This document shows positions 20,751 to 32,309 of a DNA stretch of 64,000 nt, one piece after another. The translations under genes and the position numbers were made by a program. Under the pieces are notes generated by a model, which made no database searches, was not told the DNA's origin, and worked only from the letters and a program-made list of their open reading frames with translations. Within the stretch, counting starts at the first letter, position 1; every line of letters begins with the position of its first letter. The DNA is from Serripes groenlandicus (lineage: Eukaryota > Mollusca > Bivalvia > Cardiida > Cardiidae): NCBI GenBank assembly GCA_031761405.1, contig JASEVX010000003.1:148090555-148154554 (forward strand), read 5' to 3'.

Positions 20751-22026
20751 TTTTAGCTCACCTGTGCACGAAGTGCTCAGGGTGAGTTATTGTGATCGCC
20801 CTATGTCCGGCGTCCGTTGTCCGTCGGTCGTCGTCCGTCAACATTTTCTCCTCTGTAACCGGTGGGTCAACTGGGATGAAACTTCACAGAAAGCATCCTC
20901 TCAATGGCCTCACCAGAATTCCTTAAATTTTTTGGGATCCATGCAGAATTCTGGTTTCCATGGCAACGAAATGAAAAAAACTTCAAAATTCTTAAAAAAT
21001 CTTCTCCTCCGAAAGTGTCAGGCCGATTTTCAAATTATTTTGTAGAAATGATCCTTGGGTGACCCTCTATCAGATTCCTTCAAGCCATGTTGATTGGTCG
21101 AAAAACATGGCCGCCAGGGGGGGGGGGGGGGGGGGGGGCTATTTTGCCGTATATGGCTATAGTGCAAACTTAAAAAAATTTCTCCTCCAAAAGTGTCAGG
21201 CCGATTTTCAAATAATTTTGTAGAAATGTTCCTTGGGTAACCCTCTATCAGATTCCTTCAAGCCATGTTGATTGGTTGAAAAACATGGCCGCCAGGGGGC
21301 GGGGCTATTTTGCCTTTTATGGTTATAGTGAAAACTTAAAAAATCTTCAACATCTTCTCCTCAGTAACCAGTGGGTCAATTGGGATGAAACTTCACAGAA
21401 AGCATCCTCTCAATGACCTCACCAGAATTCCTTCAATTTATTGGGATCCATGCAGAATTCTGGTTTCCATGGCAACGAAACGAAAAAAACTTCAAAATTC
21501 TTCTCCTCCCAAATTGGTTTGCAGATTTTGAACTTATTTTGTAGAAATGTTCCTTGGGTGACTCTCTATCAGATTCCTTGAAGCCATGTTGATTGGTCGA
21601 AAAACATGGCCGCCAGGGGGGGCGGGGCTATTTTGCCTTATATAGCTATAGTGCAAACTTAAAAAATCTTCTTCTCCAAAAGTGTCAGGCCGATTTTCAA
21701 ATAATTTTGTAGAAATGTTCCTTGGATGACCCTCTATCAGATTCCTTCAAGCCATGTTGATTGGTCAAAAAACATGGCCACAAGGGGTCGGGGCTATTTT
21801 GCCTTTTATGGCTATAGTGAAAACTTAAAAAATCTTCTCCTCCAAAAGTGTCAGGCCGATTTTCAAATAATTTTGTAGAAATGTTCCTAGGGTGACCCTC
21901 TATCAGATTCCTTCAAGCCAAGTCGATTGGTCGGAAACTATGTCCGCCAGATGGCGGGGCTTATATAGCTAAAGTGAAAAAAAAAATCAGGTGAGCGATT
22001 CCAGGGCCATCATGGCCCTCTTGTTT
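20751..22026 (+). mobile_element. Hairpin-capped element, family-1 ends, core A
   Basis: TTTTAGCTCACCTGTGCACG, GAAGTGCTCAGGGTGAG, CCGGCGTCCGTTGTCCGTCG, then core-A units with an internal repeat of the 'cagtaaccagtgggtcaa' leader near 21360. The right end is GGTGAGCGATTCCAGGGCCA, TCATGGCCCTCTTGTTTT. One unit has a run of about 20 G at 21117-21138 replacing the usual GGGGGCGGGGC. Confidence 0.75.
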
Positions 22027-23202
22027 TGTTTTATTTACGAAGACAAAACAGTCCCTATTAGACTTGCAGCAGATTGTTATGTGTCATTATTGAGATAAAA
22101 ATCACGTTGAATTCTCCTTTTAATAGCAATTTTAACTTGCTGAATGTTATTTTCATGTGTAAAGAGATGTCTTGATTTGTGAAGAATGCATTTAATAATG
22201 TTTATCCATGTATATCTAAATATGAACTGTTTCTAAGCTAAAACTGTTGATCACGTGACTAGCGAATACCGACGGCGTACTGGTCAATCTCCTTTGCAGA
22301 GAGCCGTTCTTTACACTCACTTACAAATAGTTATAATTATAGGTGATTTAAAATGTTTATTTGGTTTGAAACAAATGAAGAAAAGATCAAACTGAGATAA
22401 AACTGGTTTTAATAGAAAAATTACTTTGAATTAACACTCTGCCTATAAAGAGAGTGTAAAGAACAACAACTCTGCGAAGAAGAATCGGGTCTTTCGTACA
22501 AAATTATTTCAACCTTGACAATTTTAAATGTGTCATTCGATTCCCTACAGGCATTTTGCTTGCAATCTGCATATTGTTATGCATCATTGACAAAAGGGCA
22601 CTCATCATAATATCAATTTAAAACATGAGTAGTTTGTTATTTTCATTATAAAAAAGGAAGGAAAGAATTACAATAATTTAACATGTTGTAGGGTTCAGTT
22701 TAAGTTTGAAATTAAGTTTGAAATTTTACAACAGTTTCAAAAAAAAATATTTAACTGTTTAGCTGATATTATATTTCAAGGGTGGTCTTTGAATTTGTCA
22801 AAGTATGATATAATTAGGATGCCAAGGTAATATCATTTTGAGAAAAAAAAAAACCACATGTCTTCAGCGATTTAACCCTTTTCTCATTGTTTAAAAAGTA
22901 GATTGCTGTCAAGGTGTCCAATGTTGATTACATGCAACTCCTAAATTGTCTGTTTTGTGGTTTTATTGATAAATAATAAAATTCAAATATTCTGACAAAC
23001 ATCTTGAAAAGTGTTTGTAGAATTCACAAATTTTATAATTATTCCTTAATGAAAGCACTGTATACATACTTATAAGACTAATGATTGGCAAGTTTAATCT
23101 TTTTCATTACTGTTTATGATCAATAATTATTTGGCTGTGTGTATGGTCAACCTACCTTAGATTGGAGATTGATCATAAACAATAAAAGTCTTCAATTATA
23201 TT
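22027..23202. repeat. Unique DNA with one inverted repeat
   Basis: GTTCTTTACACTC (about 22306-22318) and GAGTGTAAAGAAC (about 22450-22462) are exact inverted repeats, flanked by weaker matches (TTTGCAGAG/CTCTGCGAA), suggesting an old foldback element. No coding sequence was identified. Confidence 0.4.
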
Positions 23203-25054
23203 CAGAGCTCCAGATAACGTGCGTATCTGCGTAAATTACGAATGGAAAATCTCCAAATACGCACGTGTTTCAAATTCCATGAGTTACAAATACGCATACA
23301 TTTTGCAATTTACTCATCCGTTCACGATATCATGCGTATCTTCATTTTTAAATCATAAAACAATAATATTTTCTTTCAAAGTTTCTCGGAAAAACCTAGT
23401 CTATTTTAAGAACTGAAAGTAATGGTTCCCATTTTCTACTAAGCTTGTTTACGTAAATCGGAAACCAAATCGATCGGTCATTGAAGCCATGTAATTTTAA
23501 AATATACCTTTCTATAAATAACTCACTAAACTAATGTAACCTAGTAAGTTGATCACGTGATCAGTGTGTTGTTGCTTTGCTTATTTGTAATCTCGCGAAA
23601 CAGTTAAAAGGAGAGCTTCATCTTAATATAGCTTTGTACTCGAAGAAATAACACCACGTGATATTTTCGCAGGCATTCAATCACGTGATTTTTTTCGCGC
23701 GCTTTCTGTTGTAAACACATCTATTACACAGGAAAGAATTTCTCATATATGCACCATGCGATACATATTTACAGGATTCGAATTTAAGCAAACTCGCGAA
23801 TTCCGAGGTAAGGTTTGATTATTTGATATTTTTTGGGGAGTGAAATTTTTCGGCCGAGTAATATGCATTTCTAATCGTCGATCTTTTACAGGGTTATTTC
23901 TTTCACAAATCGCGGTAATTGCAGTTCATTTCCGAGATTTACCGAGTGGCTAGGAAGGAATATACTTTCAGTTTTGCAATATTAGCCGAAGTTTACAATC
24001 GATACATGTCTTATGCATATTCAACGGCCCCAATATTGATGACGTTTACCGCATATATTTTGACTTTCGAATAAAATTAGTTTTGATTTACATTTCACAA
24101 ATACGATTGGCTGGAATGGTCACGTGTATATTTTCGGTTTTCCCAAGTTGTATTTTTGCACTTAACGCACACCCTCTACATGATAAAAAGGGCTGTGACC
24201 TATCCAAAAAATCTTTTCTGTATTTCTATGTTTACACTTGAGACCACAAAAAACATTGATAGCATAGAACTCTTCAAATTGAAGAGCATATCGAGGGCTT
24301 GGCGTGAAACAGTTGTAACTAAAATTGGTATTTCTTTACCAAGGTTAATCACCTCACCATAAAGTCTTTATGAGCGTTAAATAATTCATCTTGGTAAACA
24401 ATGGAAATTTAGGTGCCATTGCTCGTTCTGAGCAATGGCACCTAAATTTGCATTGTTTACAAAGGGGTCAAAATAGCCAGTAAACCAGGGTTTTCAAAAT
24501 AGGTTTTTAGTTGCAACCGTCTCACACCAAGCCCTCGATATGCAAAACAACAAAGTCACTGAAACAGGGCAGCTTGTATTATTTATATGTCATTCAACAT
24601 TCATATTAGTTTATTAATCCTCCCCTCCCAGAAAATAAATTATTTTTCCGACCTATCGACCCACCTCTAAGATCTAGGGTCGGTAAAGGGCAAACAAACA
24701 ATTTTTTATTGATGGCTTGAAGAGTTTGCCTCTGACTGGAGTGTTAAGTGTGCCAAACAATGGTTGGCAAATTCAAGAAGAAAGAGGCGATTAATGTCGG
24801 ACTATAAACCAAGAGTCAAGAAAACAAAAACAAAATGTTTTGACTAAGCTATGTCAAATTGTAAACATTTACTGAACAGAACTTGACAATATAAGAATAA
24901 CCAGCATTCTATATCAGGAACTGAACTGTTGTTTTACATTTGTCACTAACAGTTTATTCTTTATTAAAATACTCATGGTTGTTTGGGCGTTACTCATCAC
25001 TCAAAATTTTCATGAGTAATTACTCCTCTTGCCAAATAATTATCTGGAGCCCTG
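23203..25054. mobile_element. hAT-like element with 15-bp TIRs and TATATT flanks
   Basis: The left end CAGAGCTCCAGATAA is inverted at the right end TTATCTGGAGCCCTG (14/15). TATATT directly abuts both ends (23197-23202 and 25055-25060). No transposase frame is present. A ~400-bp block from 23770 (CGAATTTAAG...CAACGGCCCCAATATTGATG) recurs at 40352-40735 inside another CAGGGA-ended element. The region holds several CACGTG words (23554, 23655, 23682, 24121) and an internal MITE. CAG-type ends suggest hAT, but a 6-bp duplication is not the standard 8 bp. Confidence 0.6.
24286..24543. mobile_element. Palindromic MITE with ~33-bp TIRs
   Basis: The ends GCATATCGAGGGCTTGG and CCAAGCCCTCGATATGC are inverted and extend inward through GTGAAACAGTTGTAAC/GTTGCAACCGTCTCAC. 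The centre is a second palindrome (AATTTAGGTGCCATTGCTCG facing GAGCAATGGCACCTAAATTT). A partial minus-oriented relative is at 26648-26771. Confidence 0.72.
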
Positions 25055-25360
25055 TATATTTCAAGGAAGGACATTCACTTCGTTGACAAAAAAAATGCAA
25101 GTTATGATACATTTTCACTTGACCCACCCCTGATGTTCCAATATACCCCTCAGTTGATAATTTTTTTTCAACTACTATAATGTAAGTGTTATGCATAAAT
25201 GCTTTCACCATCTTTATTTGGTTGATTTAGGGAAATTGTTAATAATAAACAACTAGATAAAGATGTTAATAATAAACAACTAGGTAGATAAAGAGTGATG
25301 TAACAGGACACAAAAGGATGTAACTGGACACAAAATGATGTAACTGGACGCCAATTGTGT
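25055..25360. repeat. Short repeat: GATGTAACTGGACACAAAA-type, about 3 units
   Basis: Near 25297-25358 a ~20-bp unit (GATGTAACAGGACACAAAAG and variants) is repeated three times next to the MITE at 25361. An AACAGGACACCAAAG echo occurs beyond it at about 25630. The rest of the stretch is featureless. Confidence 0.45.
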
Positions 25361-25591
25361 TTAACCCTTTCCCTCATATAGACGCTTTCTGACGCCTCTG
25401 CAGCAGACGGCTTTTTGAAAACATAGTGACAAAAGAAGAAATTGCACAAAATGTGCAATTTCTCCTTTTGCCACAATGTTTTCCACTTTTTGTATATAGG
25501 TTATCCATTTAATTATGGAGATTTTCTATGTTTTGACAAAATACGTTCAAAGTCGTCTGCTGCATAATTGTTGTATGAGGGAAAGGGTTAA
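25361..25591 (-). mobile_element. TTAA-MITE, minus orientation, full length
   Basis: TTAACCCTTTCCCTCATATA, a centre AATTGCACAAAATGTGCAAT, a right end AATTGTTGTATGAGGGAAAG and TTAA at 25588-25591. Confidence 0.82.
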
Positions 25592-26647
25592 CAAGACACC
25601 AAAGTCTGCACTTCATGTAAGTGTATAACAGGACACCAAAGAAAAAACTAAACAAATCACATAAAAGCATAAACATATTCAGTATAAATTATTCTCCATT
25701 GAAATGAAAATATAATAATCATGCAAATATGTTATTATAACGTAAACACACTAGCTAGCAGCAGTAGCTGATTATGGATGTAGAATATGCTTTCCAGGAC
25801 AGTTGAACTTGATGTCCCAAGTCAAAAGAGACACAAATCGAGATTTATTTTCCCAGTGAAATCTGAATAAAAAATGTATTCATAGTGGATTAAATAGGTT
25901 CGCAAAATTAACATCTCTGGACAATATAAATCAAGAAATAAAAAGCAACTAGCATCGAGATACATTTAAAGCAACCACTGTTTACCTAAATTGGCGTTGT
26001 GGATGTAACAAAGTTTCAGAAGTCTTACAGTTTCATTTTCGAGCCGCCATTTTGAGGCACTCTTGTCGTAAAATGGCTCTCACTGTCATAAATTGTTGTG
26101 GGAGTTAATGTCGCAAATAGAACAGCCAATATTACGTTTCCTCCTAGGTGATAGATGAAGCATTTGTTAATTATAAAAAAATAATGTGATGTAACAAAAA
26201 AGACACAATTTTCATACACAATTTTTTGACTCCGTGTCAAATTAAATCTACCTGTCCCAGAACAACGTGTTTACGACATTACCAAAGAACTGTAGTGATC
26301 ACGTGATTGGAATGCAATGAAAATATGGTTATCAGTCCAGGATTCAAGTTTTGAAGCTATTTAGACACGATGTAACTCAGGTGGACACATTTTATTACGT
26401 CACTTTCCAAGATTTTATTTAGAGACAAAATCGTAATTACATCACCCTATTAAATCTTATATTTACAAATAATTTGTTAAATTATTATTTCTCTAATAGT
26501 TTGCAGGCTTTTAATAAAAAGAAAAACAGTTTATTTTGGTTTTCAAAAAGCCCTCCCATGAATTTGTTGGGAATGACTCTTTGAAAATGCTCAAGAAAAG
26601 TATAAATTAAATGAAATTAACAGTTCCTTCTGATTAGGATTAGGGGC
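25592..26647. other. No gene supported
   Basis: AT-rich unique DNA. On the minus strand near 26040-26060 CAAAATGGCGGCTC (a YY1-like word) is followed by AACT|GTAAGA, a good donor context. Without a second boundary I do not annotate an exon. Confidence 0.3.
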
Positions 26648-27010
26648 AATTTTGACCCTTTTGTAAACAATGCAAATTTAGGTGCCATTGCTTGATTTAA
26701 CGCTTATAAAGACTTTATGGCGAGGTGATTAACCTTGGTAAAACTGTTTCACGCCAAGCCCCCGATATGGTGGAATTATTGCATGATATGACATGAACTT
26801 TGTCAGACTTGGTTGACTGTAAAAATTCAAACAGGGACAGTTTTTGGCACAAAGTCTTCAAGGTGAGCATTTGTGATCCTCCTGTGTGTAATATCATGCA
26901 TGTCAACAAACACTTTATACAACATTTCTTAAACCCCTGTGTCCATTGCAAACAAACTTCACAGGAATATCGTTTGGTATGTTGTCCTCCTTTATAAACT
27001 TATTCAAAGA
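26648..27010. repeat. MITE fragment and core-D fragment
   Basis: 26648-26771 is a partial minus-oriented relative of the palindromic MITE at 24286 (GTAAACAATGCAAATTTAGG, CACGCCAAGCCCCCGATATG). From about 26845 a worn cap GGCACAAAGTCTTCAAGGTG leads to a core-D unit (AACTTCACAGGAATATCGTT, GTCCTCCTTTATAAAC). Confidence 0.45.
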
Positions 27011-27074
27011 ATTAAGTTTTTGAAAAATCAACATATTTAGGAGCATACTCATTTTGAGCAATTTCTCATTTCAT

Positions 27075-28177
27075 TTTTAGCTCCACTGGCTGAAAGCCAG
27101 TCGAGCTTATGTCATGGCGAATTGTCCGTCGTGCGTCCGTGCGTGCGTTAACTTTTTCCTTTAAACGACTTCTTCTCCCTAACCACTTGGCCAATTTGGT
27201 TGAAACTTCATGGGAAGCATCCTCTCAATGTCCTCTACTAAATTCCTTCAAATTTTTTTGATCCATTCAAAATTCTGGTTTCCATGGCAACCGAAAGAAA
27301 AAAATAGTGAGAACTTAAAAAATCTTCTTCTCCGAAAGTGTCAGGCCGATTTTCAAATAATTTTGTAGAAATGTTCCTTGGGTGACCCTTTATTAGATTC
27401 CTTCAAGAAATTTTGATTGGGCGAAAAACATGGCCGCCAGGGGGCGGGGCTTTTTTGCCTTATATAGCTATAGTGAAAACTTAAATAATCTTCTTCTCAA
27501 AAAGTGTTCAGCAGATTTTCAAATAATTATGTAGAAATGTTCCGTGGGTGACCCTCTATCAGATTCCTTCAAGCCATGTTGATTGGTAAAAAAACATGGC
27601 CGTCACAGGGCGGGGCTATTTTGCCTATATGGCTAAAGAGCAAACTTAAAAAATCTTCTCCTCCAAAAGTGTCAGGCCGATTTTCAAATAATTTTGTAGA
27701 AATGTTCCTTGTGTGAACCTTAATTAGATTCCTTCAAGAAATGTTGATTGGGCGAAAAACATGGCCGCCAGGGGGCGGGGCTTTTTTGCGTTATATAGCT
27801 ATAGTGCAAACTTAAAACATCTTCTTCTCCGAAAGTGTTCAGCCGATTTTCAAATAATTTTGTAGAAATGTTCATTGGGTGACCCTCTATCAGATTCCTT
27901 CAAGCCATGTTGATTGGTCGAAAAACATGGCCACCAGAGGGCGGGGCTATTTTGACTTATATGACCATAGTGAAAACTTAAAAAATCTTCTCCTCCGAAA
28001 GTGTCAGGCATATTTTCAAATAATTTTGCAGAAACATTCCTTTGGTGACACTCTACAAGATTCCTTTAAGCCATGGTGGTTGGTAAAAAAAATAGCCACC
28101 ACGGGGCAGGGCTGTTTGGAGATTTTATTTTTGCCTTATGGCCGTGGAGCGATACTGGCCCTCTTGGGCCTCTTGTT
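27075..28177 (+). mobile_element. Hairpin-capped element, family-2 ends, core A
   Basis: The left cap TTTTTAGCTCCACTGGCTGA carries the hairpin ACTGGCTGAAAGCCAGT. Five core-A units follow. The right cap is GCCGTGGAGCGATACTGGCC then CTCTTGGGCCTCTTGTT. One unit has TGGCCACCAGAGGGCGGGG at 27928, close to the vertebrate CTCF consensus. A MITE right-end scrap (GTGTCTGTATGTTGGAAAAT) follows at 28205. Confidence 0.72.
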
Positions 28178-28235
28178 CAAGTATCGTCTCGTGCTGAGGC
28201 TTCATAAAGTGTCTGTATGTTGGAAAATGGTTTAA

Positions 28236-28830
28236 TTATATTCATAACATAGCTCAGCGACTGCATCAGAAAGGTGGTAAATTTATGAAATAGTTTTCCT
28301 GTGAAAGAACTTAGCCCCTAGGGTTTAGGACATTATTTGCAGTTAATAGAAATGCAGATTTAGTTTAAATGGAAAAGCATTAAATTGCACTTATCAGAAT
28401 AATTAAATGTCCTGTAAAGTAAATATTTATCTTGTCTTACAGAGCACATTCTCAGATGTCAGCAACCCAATGCCTCAACTTGGCTCTCTTGTTTATGTGA
28501 TGATGGTATTCAAACACAATAAACAGTCTGAACATACATTTATTCTGATGTATGAGAATTTAATCTTCATTTGAAATATATGACTGTCAGTAATCTGAAA
28601 ATTATTTGAAGATTGAAAACTAAATGACAGTAGTTTAATACAACAAAACAAGAAAAGCAACTTCATCTCTTGCTGCATTATGCTGTCAAAAGTTGTCTGA
28701 TTACCAATTATCAAATAAATATGACAATATTTAAATACTATCCTTACAAATAAGTTCTCTTGGAGCCATTTCTAAAAATTATTAAACATTTTATGACCTT
28801 TCGTTTCCGCTGTTTGTGTGGTCGAGGCCG
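28236..28830. other. No gene; eroded element cap at 28440-28495
   Basis: CTTGTCTTACAG before AGCACATTCTCAG looks like a splice acceptor with an open frame. The same AGCACATTCTCAG...CTCTTGTTT is the right-hand cap of a hairpin element (compare 37565-37612), so I read it as repeat. Confidence 0.4.
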
Positions 28831-29310
28831 CCCAAACACCAATTAAGCTTAATAAAGATTGCAACATGGTCGCAGCAAGATTACCATCCCAATCATTATA
28901 AGCTTGAGACTGTAACTTATTTAAGCATGCAGTAAGATTGAGATTGGAAAATTCGCAATTTTACCCTTAAGCATGCGCAACCTTATTAAGATTAATTTTG
29001 CAAGGTTGCCCGATCACTCAAGATTGCGCAAGCTTGCAAGGTTGCGATTGGAACAATAGCAGATCTTTATTGCACAACCATTACAAGATTACATCCTGTT
29101 GTTGTTGTTGCAAAATTGCAAGCTTGTCTTAAACTTAAAGGGATTCTAAGTTTCCTGGAAGAACTATCCGCAAGTTTATATAATTTCCTTGCGCGCACCA
29201 GAATTCTTATTTCTTTAGAGCTGCTAGCTTAATAATATTTCAGTGAGCTTGCGCAAGCACTTGTTGCGAGCTTGCTGCAAGCTTCTATTTTGGTTTGGGC
29301 TAGGTTAACA
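28831..29310 (+). mobile_element. GCAAGCTTGC-rich foldback element, CCCAAAC ends
   Basis: The left end is CCCAAACACCAATTAAGCTT and the right end CTATTTTGGTTTGGG. The body is built from repeated GCAAGCTTGC, GCGCAAGC and TTGCAAGCTT words that pair with each other. An inverted, expanded relative is at 39403-42204. No target duplication was recognised. Confidence 0.55.
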
Positions 29311-29542
29311 AGTTGGGATCGATGTAGTTGATGAAATAGTTTTAGCTTTGGTGTGGTGGGTCGTTGAAATCTAAGAGAGAGGAATCCGCTGTGGTCGAGT
29401 GGTTAAGCGTCGGGGATATCGAAACCGGGTGTCCCGGGTTCGATCCCCAGTTGCGGCAATTCGGTCATGGTGGAGTGCTCTTGGGTAAGGCACATTTTCT
29501 AGCCTAGTACTGGTTTGTTCACCCAGGGATCATGAATAATTA

Positions 29543-30895
29543 TGTCTCCCCCTGTATACAGGGGAGATATATTGTTTTTGTCCTGGGCGTCTGTCTGTCT
29601 GTCTGTCTGTCCGTCTGTCCGAAATCGTGTCCGCTCCATATCTCCAAGACGGCTTGAAGGATTTTCATGAAACTTGGCTCACATGTTCACCTCATCAAGG
29701 CGACGTGCAGAACCCGCGTCTCGACAATATAGGGTCAAGGTCAAGGTCACGCTTGAAGGTCAAAGGTTTGAGGCTTTATTTCGTGTCCGCTCCATATCTC
29801 CCAGACGGCTTGAAGGATTTTCATGAAACTTGGGTCACATGTTCACCTCATCAAGGCGACGTGCAGAACCCGCGTCTCGACAATATAGGGTCAAGGTCAC
29901 ACTTGAAGGTCAAAGGTTTGAGGCTTTATTTCGTGTCCGCTCCATATCTCCGAGACGGCTTGAAGGATTTTCATGAAACTTGGGTCACATGTTCACCTCA
30001 TCAAGGCGACGTGCAGGACCTGCGTCTCGACAATATAGGGTCAAGGTCAAGGTCACGCTTGAATGTCAAAGGTTGAGGCTTTATTTCGTGTCCGCTCCAT
30101 ATCTCCCAGACGGCTTGAAGGATTTTCATGAAACTTGGGTCACATGTTTACCTCATCAAGGCGACGTGCAGAACCCGCGTCTCGACAATATAGGGTCAAT
30201 GTCAAGGTCACGCTTGAAGGTCAAAGGTTTGAGGCTTTATTTCGTGTCCGCTCCATATCTCCCAGACGGCTTGAAGGATTTTCATGAAACTTGTGTCACA
30301 TGTTCACCTCATCAAGGTGACGTGCAGAACTTGCGTCTCGACAATATAGGGTCAATGTCAAGGTCACGCTTGAAGGTCAAAGGTTTGAGGCTTTATTTTG
30401 TGTCCGCTCCATATCTTCCAGACGGCTTGAAGGATTTTAATGAAACTTTGGTCACATGTTCACCTCATCAAGGCGACGTGCAGAACCCGTGTCTCGACAA
30501 TATAGGGTCAAGGTCAAGGTCACGCTTGAAGGTCAAAGGTTTGAGGCTTTATTTCGTGTCCGCTCCATATCTCCAAGACGGCTTGAAAGATTTTCATGAA
30601 ACTTGGGTCACATGTTCACCTCATCAAGGCGATGTGTAGAACCCATGTCTCGACTGTCTGTCTGTCTGTCTGTCCTTCCGTCTGTCCGTCCCAAATCGTG
30701 TCCGCTCCATATCTCTAAGACGGCCTGAAGGATTTTCATGAAACTTGGGTCAAATGTTCACCTCATCAAGGCGATGTGCAGAACCCATGTCTCGACTGTC
30801 TGTCTGTCTGTCCCAAATTTATAGGTTGGAATGTTTTGAGAGATTTTGACAGATATTTGAGGGGAGACATCTGTTTTTTGCAAAAACAATTCTAG
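29543..30895 (+). mobile_element. Satellite-bearing element inserted in the SINE
   Basis: It starts TGTCTCCCCCTGTATACAGG and ends GGGGAGACATCTG...AATTCTAG, so TGTCTCCCC/GGGGAGACA form short inverted ends with a 5' hairpin. Inside are (GTCT)n tracts at 29590, 30655 and 30795 and the 156-bp satellite. Confidence 0.65.
29625..30640 (+). repeat. 156-bp satellite, seven units
   Basis: The unit runs CGTGTCCGCTCCATATCTCC, GACGGCTTGAAGGATTTTCA, GTCACATGTTCACCTCATCA, CGTCTCGACAATATAGGGTC, AAGGTCACGCTTGAAGGTCA. Its 52-codon period keeps two frames open (149 and 219 codons). Units differ by a 6-bp AAGGTC loss or gain and point changes. An eighth partial unit starts at 30697. It has the look of a repeat, not a protein. 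Confidence 0.85.
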
Positions 30896-31285
30896 TTAAA
30901 TTTAAATTTAAATGCGCGCTAAATGACCTTAGCTGTCGATGCGCCGTAAAACAATATTCATTCATTCATTGAAATCTAAGAAGAAATGAGAATGGATCAA
31001 GCCTTTAAAGATAAAACAAAACAGGGCTGTTCTCATATTGTTAAAAGCACAAATGAAAGGATCAGCTTTCCTTTGCTCACTGTTTAATAAACTATCTTGC
31101 ACTGAAATGATGTAGTAATTTGGACTATCCTGTCTATAATGACCTAGACAATTGGTTAAAATCTGACAGTATGGTTTTGACATTAATAGGTGCTTAGATT
31201 TCCTTTTGTAGATGTTTCATCCAATTCAGACCTTTCCAAGAAACTCTTAATTTGTTTTAGATTAAACATTGACCTAATGTGTTAT

Positions 31286-31519
31286 TTAATCCTTTCCCTC
31301 ATATAGACGCTTTCTGACGCCTCTGCAGCAGACGGCTTTTTGAAAACATAGTGACAAAAGAAGAAATTGCTCAAAACAAGCAATTTCTCCTTTTGCCACA
31401 ATGTTTTCCACTTTTAGTCATACGTAGGTTATCCGTTCAATTAAAGAGATTTTCTATTTTTTGACAAAATATGTTCAAAGTCGTCTGCTGCAGAATTGTT
31501 GTATGAGGGAAAGCGTTAA
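31286..31519 (-). mobile_element. TTAA-MITE, minus orientation, full length
   Basis: TTAATCCTTTCCCTCATATA, a centre AATTGCTCAAAACAAGCAAT, a right end GAATTGTTGTATGAGGGAAA and TTAA at 31516-31519. Confidence 0.82.
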
Positions 31520-31684
31520 CCCTTTCCCTGACATATGATAAATCTGGGCAAATATTGGTAAAATCTCTATAAATGAAACTATAAATGAAAGGATTAACTT
31601 TTAATAGAGCTCACGGAAAACATTGTGGCAAAAGGAGCAATTTCTTCAAATGTCAGAAAGCATCTGTACGTGGGAAGGGGTTGA
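31516..31684 (+). mobile_element. Truncated TTAA-MITE sharing a TTAA
   Basis: TTAACCCTTTCCCTGACATA follows directly. The CTGCAGCAG arm and one hairpin arm are deleted. The right end is GTACGTGGGAAGGGGTTGA. Confidence 0.6.
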
Positions 31685-31985
31685 GAGTCTAATAATCTAC
31701 TCAGAACCACGATTTTGGTACAAAATTAAAATAATGTTGGAAGTCTTTTGCTGTGAGTCCTCTGTATCTTGGAAAAGATGGAATGAAAAACTAATGAAAC
31801 CTAACCTTTCAATAGGCAGTATTTACGTCTATATTGAATTTGAAATTGGCATTGGATAATTTGAACAGACTGTCAAGCCCTTACTTCACTTTAGATCATT
31901 GAAACATCTGACAGTAACCTTATCCCTTACTCACAATTATCACAAATCTGCTGCAGCAGACAGCTTTATAAACTTTTATGCACAA

Positions 31986-32218
31986 TTAAACCTTTCCCTC
32001 ATATAGACGCTTTCTGATGCCTCTGCAGCAGACAGCTTTTTGAAAACATAGTGACAAAAGAAGAAATTGCTCAAAACAAGCAATATTTCCTTTTGTCATA
32101 ATGTTTTCCACTTTTAGTCATAGGTTATCCATTCAATTATAGAGATTTTCTATTTTTTGTTAAAATATATTAAAAGACGTCTGCTGCAGAATTGTTGTAT
32201 AAGGGAAGGGGGGGTTAA
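31986..32218 (-). mobile_element. TTAA-MITE, minus orientation, full length
   Basis: TTAAACCTTTCCCTCATATA, a centre AATTGCTCAAAACAAGCAAT, a right end GAATTGTTGTATAAGGGAAG and TTAA at 32215-32218. A left-end scrap of another copy (CAAATCTGCTGCAGCAGACA) lies at 31935-31985. Confidence 0.8.
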
Positions 32219-32309
32219 AACATATTTTTGAAAAGCTGTCCACTATTGAGGTATCAATGACAATGAAAAAGGTTATGAGACTATCTGGAAAAGTGTCAAA
32301 AGATTGTCC

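Larger units (their letters stand above)
29364..30981 (+). mobile_element. tRNA-derived SINE with 13-bp TSD, interrupted
   Basis: TTGAAATCTAAGA is present at both 29364-29376 and 30969-30981. The SINE head at 29381 has box A (GTGGTCGAGTGGTTAAGC) and box B (GGGTTCGATCCCC), then CTAGCCTAGTACTGGTTTG. It breaks at 29542 and resumes at 30896, ending AATGCGCGCTAAATGACC...ACAATATTCATTCA. The uninterrupted copy at 36610 shows the expected order. Confidence 0.82.

Noticed and set aside
26025..26240. Minus-strand exon with donor AACT|GTAAGA
   Set aside because: Only one boundary is convincing and the translation is not recognisable. It could equally be a first exon of an antisense transcript, but nothing links it.
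28442..28520. Plus-strand exon after CTTGTCTTACAG
   Set aside because: The putative exon (AGCACATTCTCAG...CTCTTGTTT) matches the right-hand cap of hairpin elements such as 37565-37612.
29627..30639. Long open frames (149 and 219 codons) on the plus strand
   Set aside because: They are the 156-bp satellite read in two frames. The unit is a multiple of three, variation is not biased to silent sites by eye, and there is no start context or domain.
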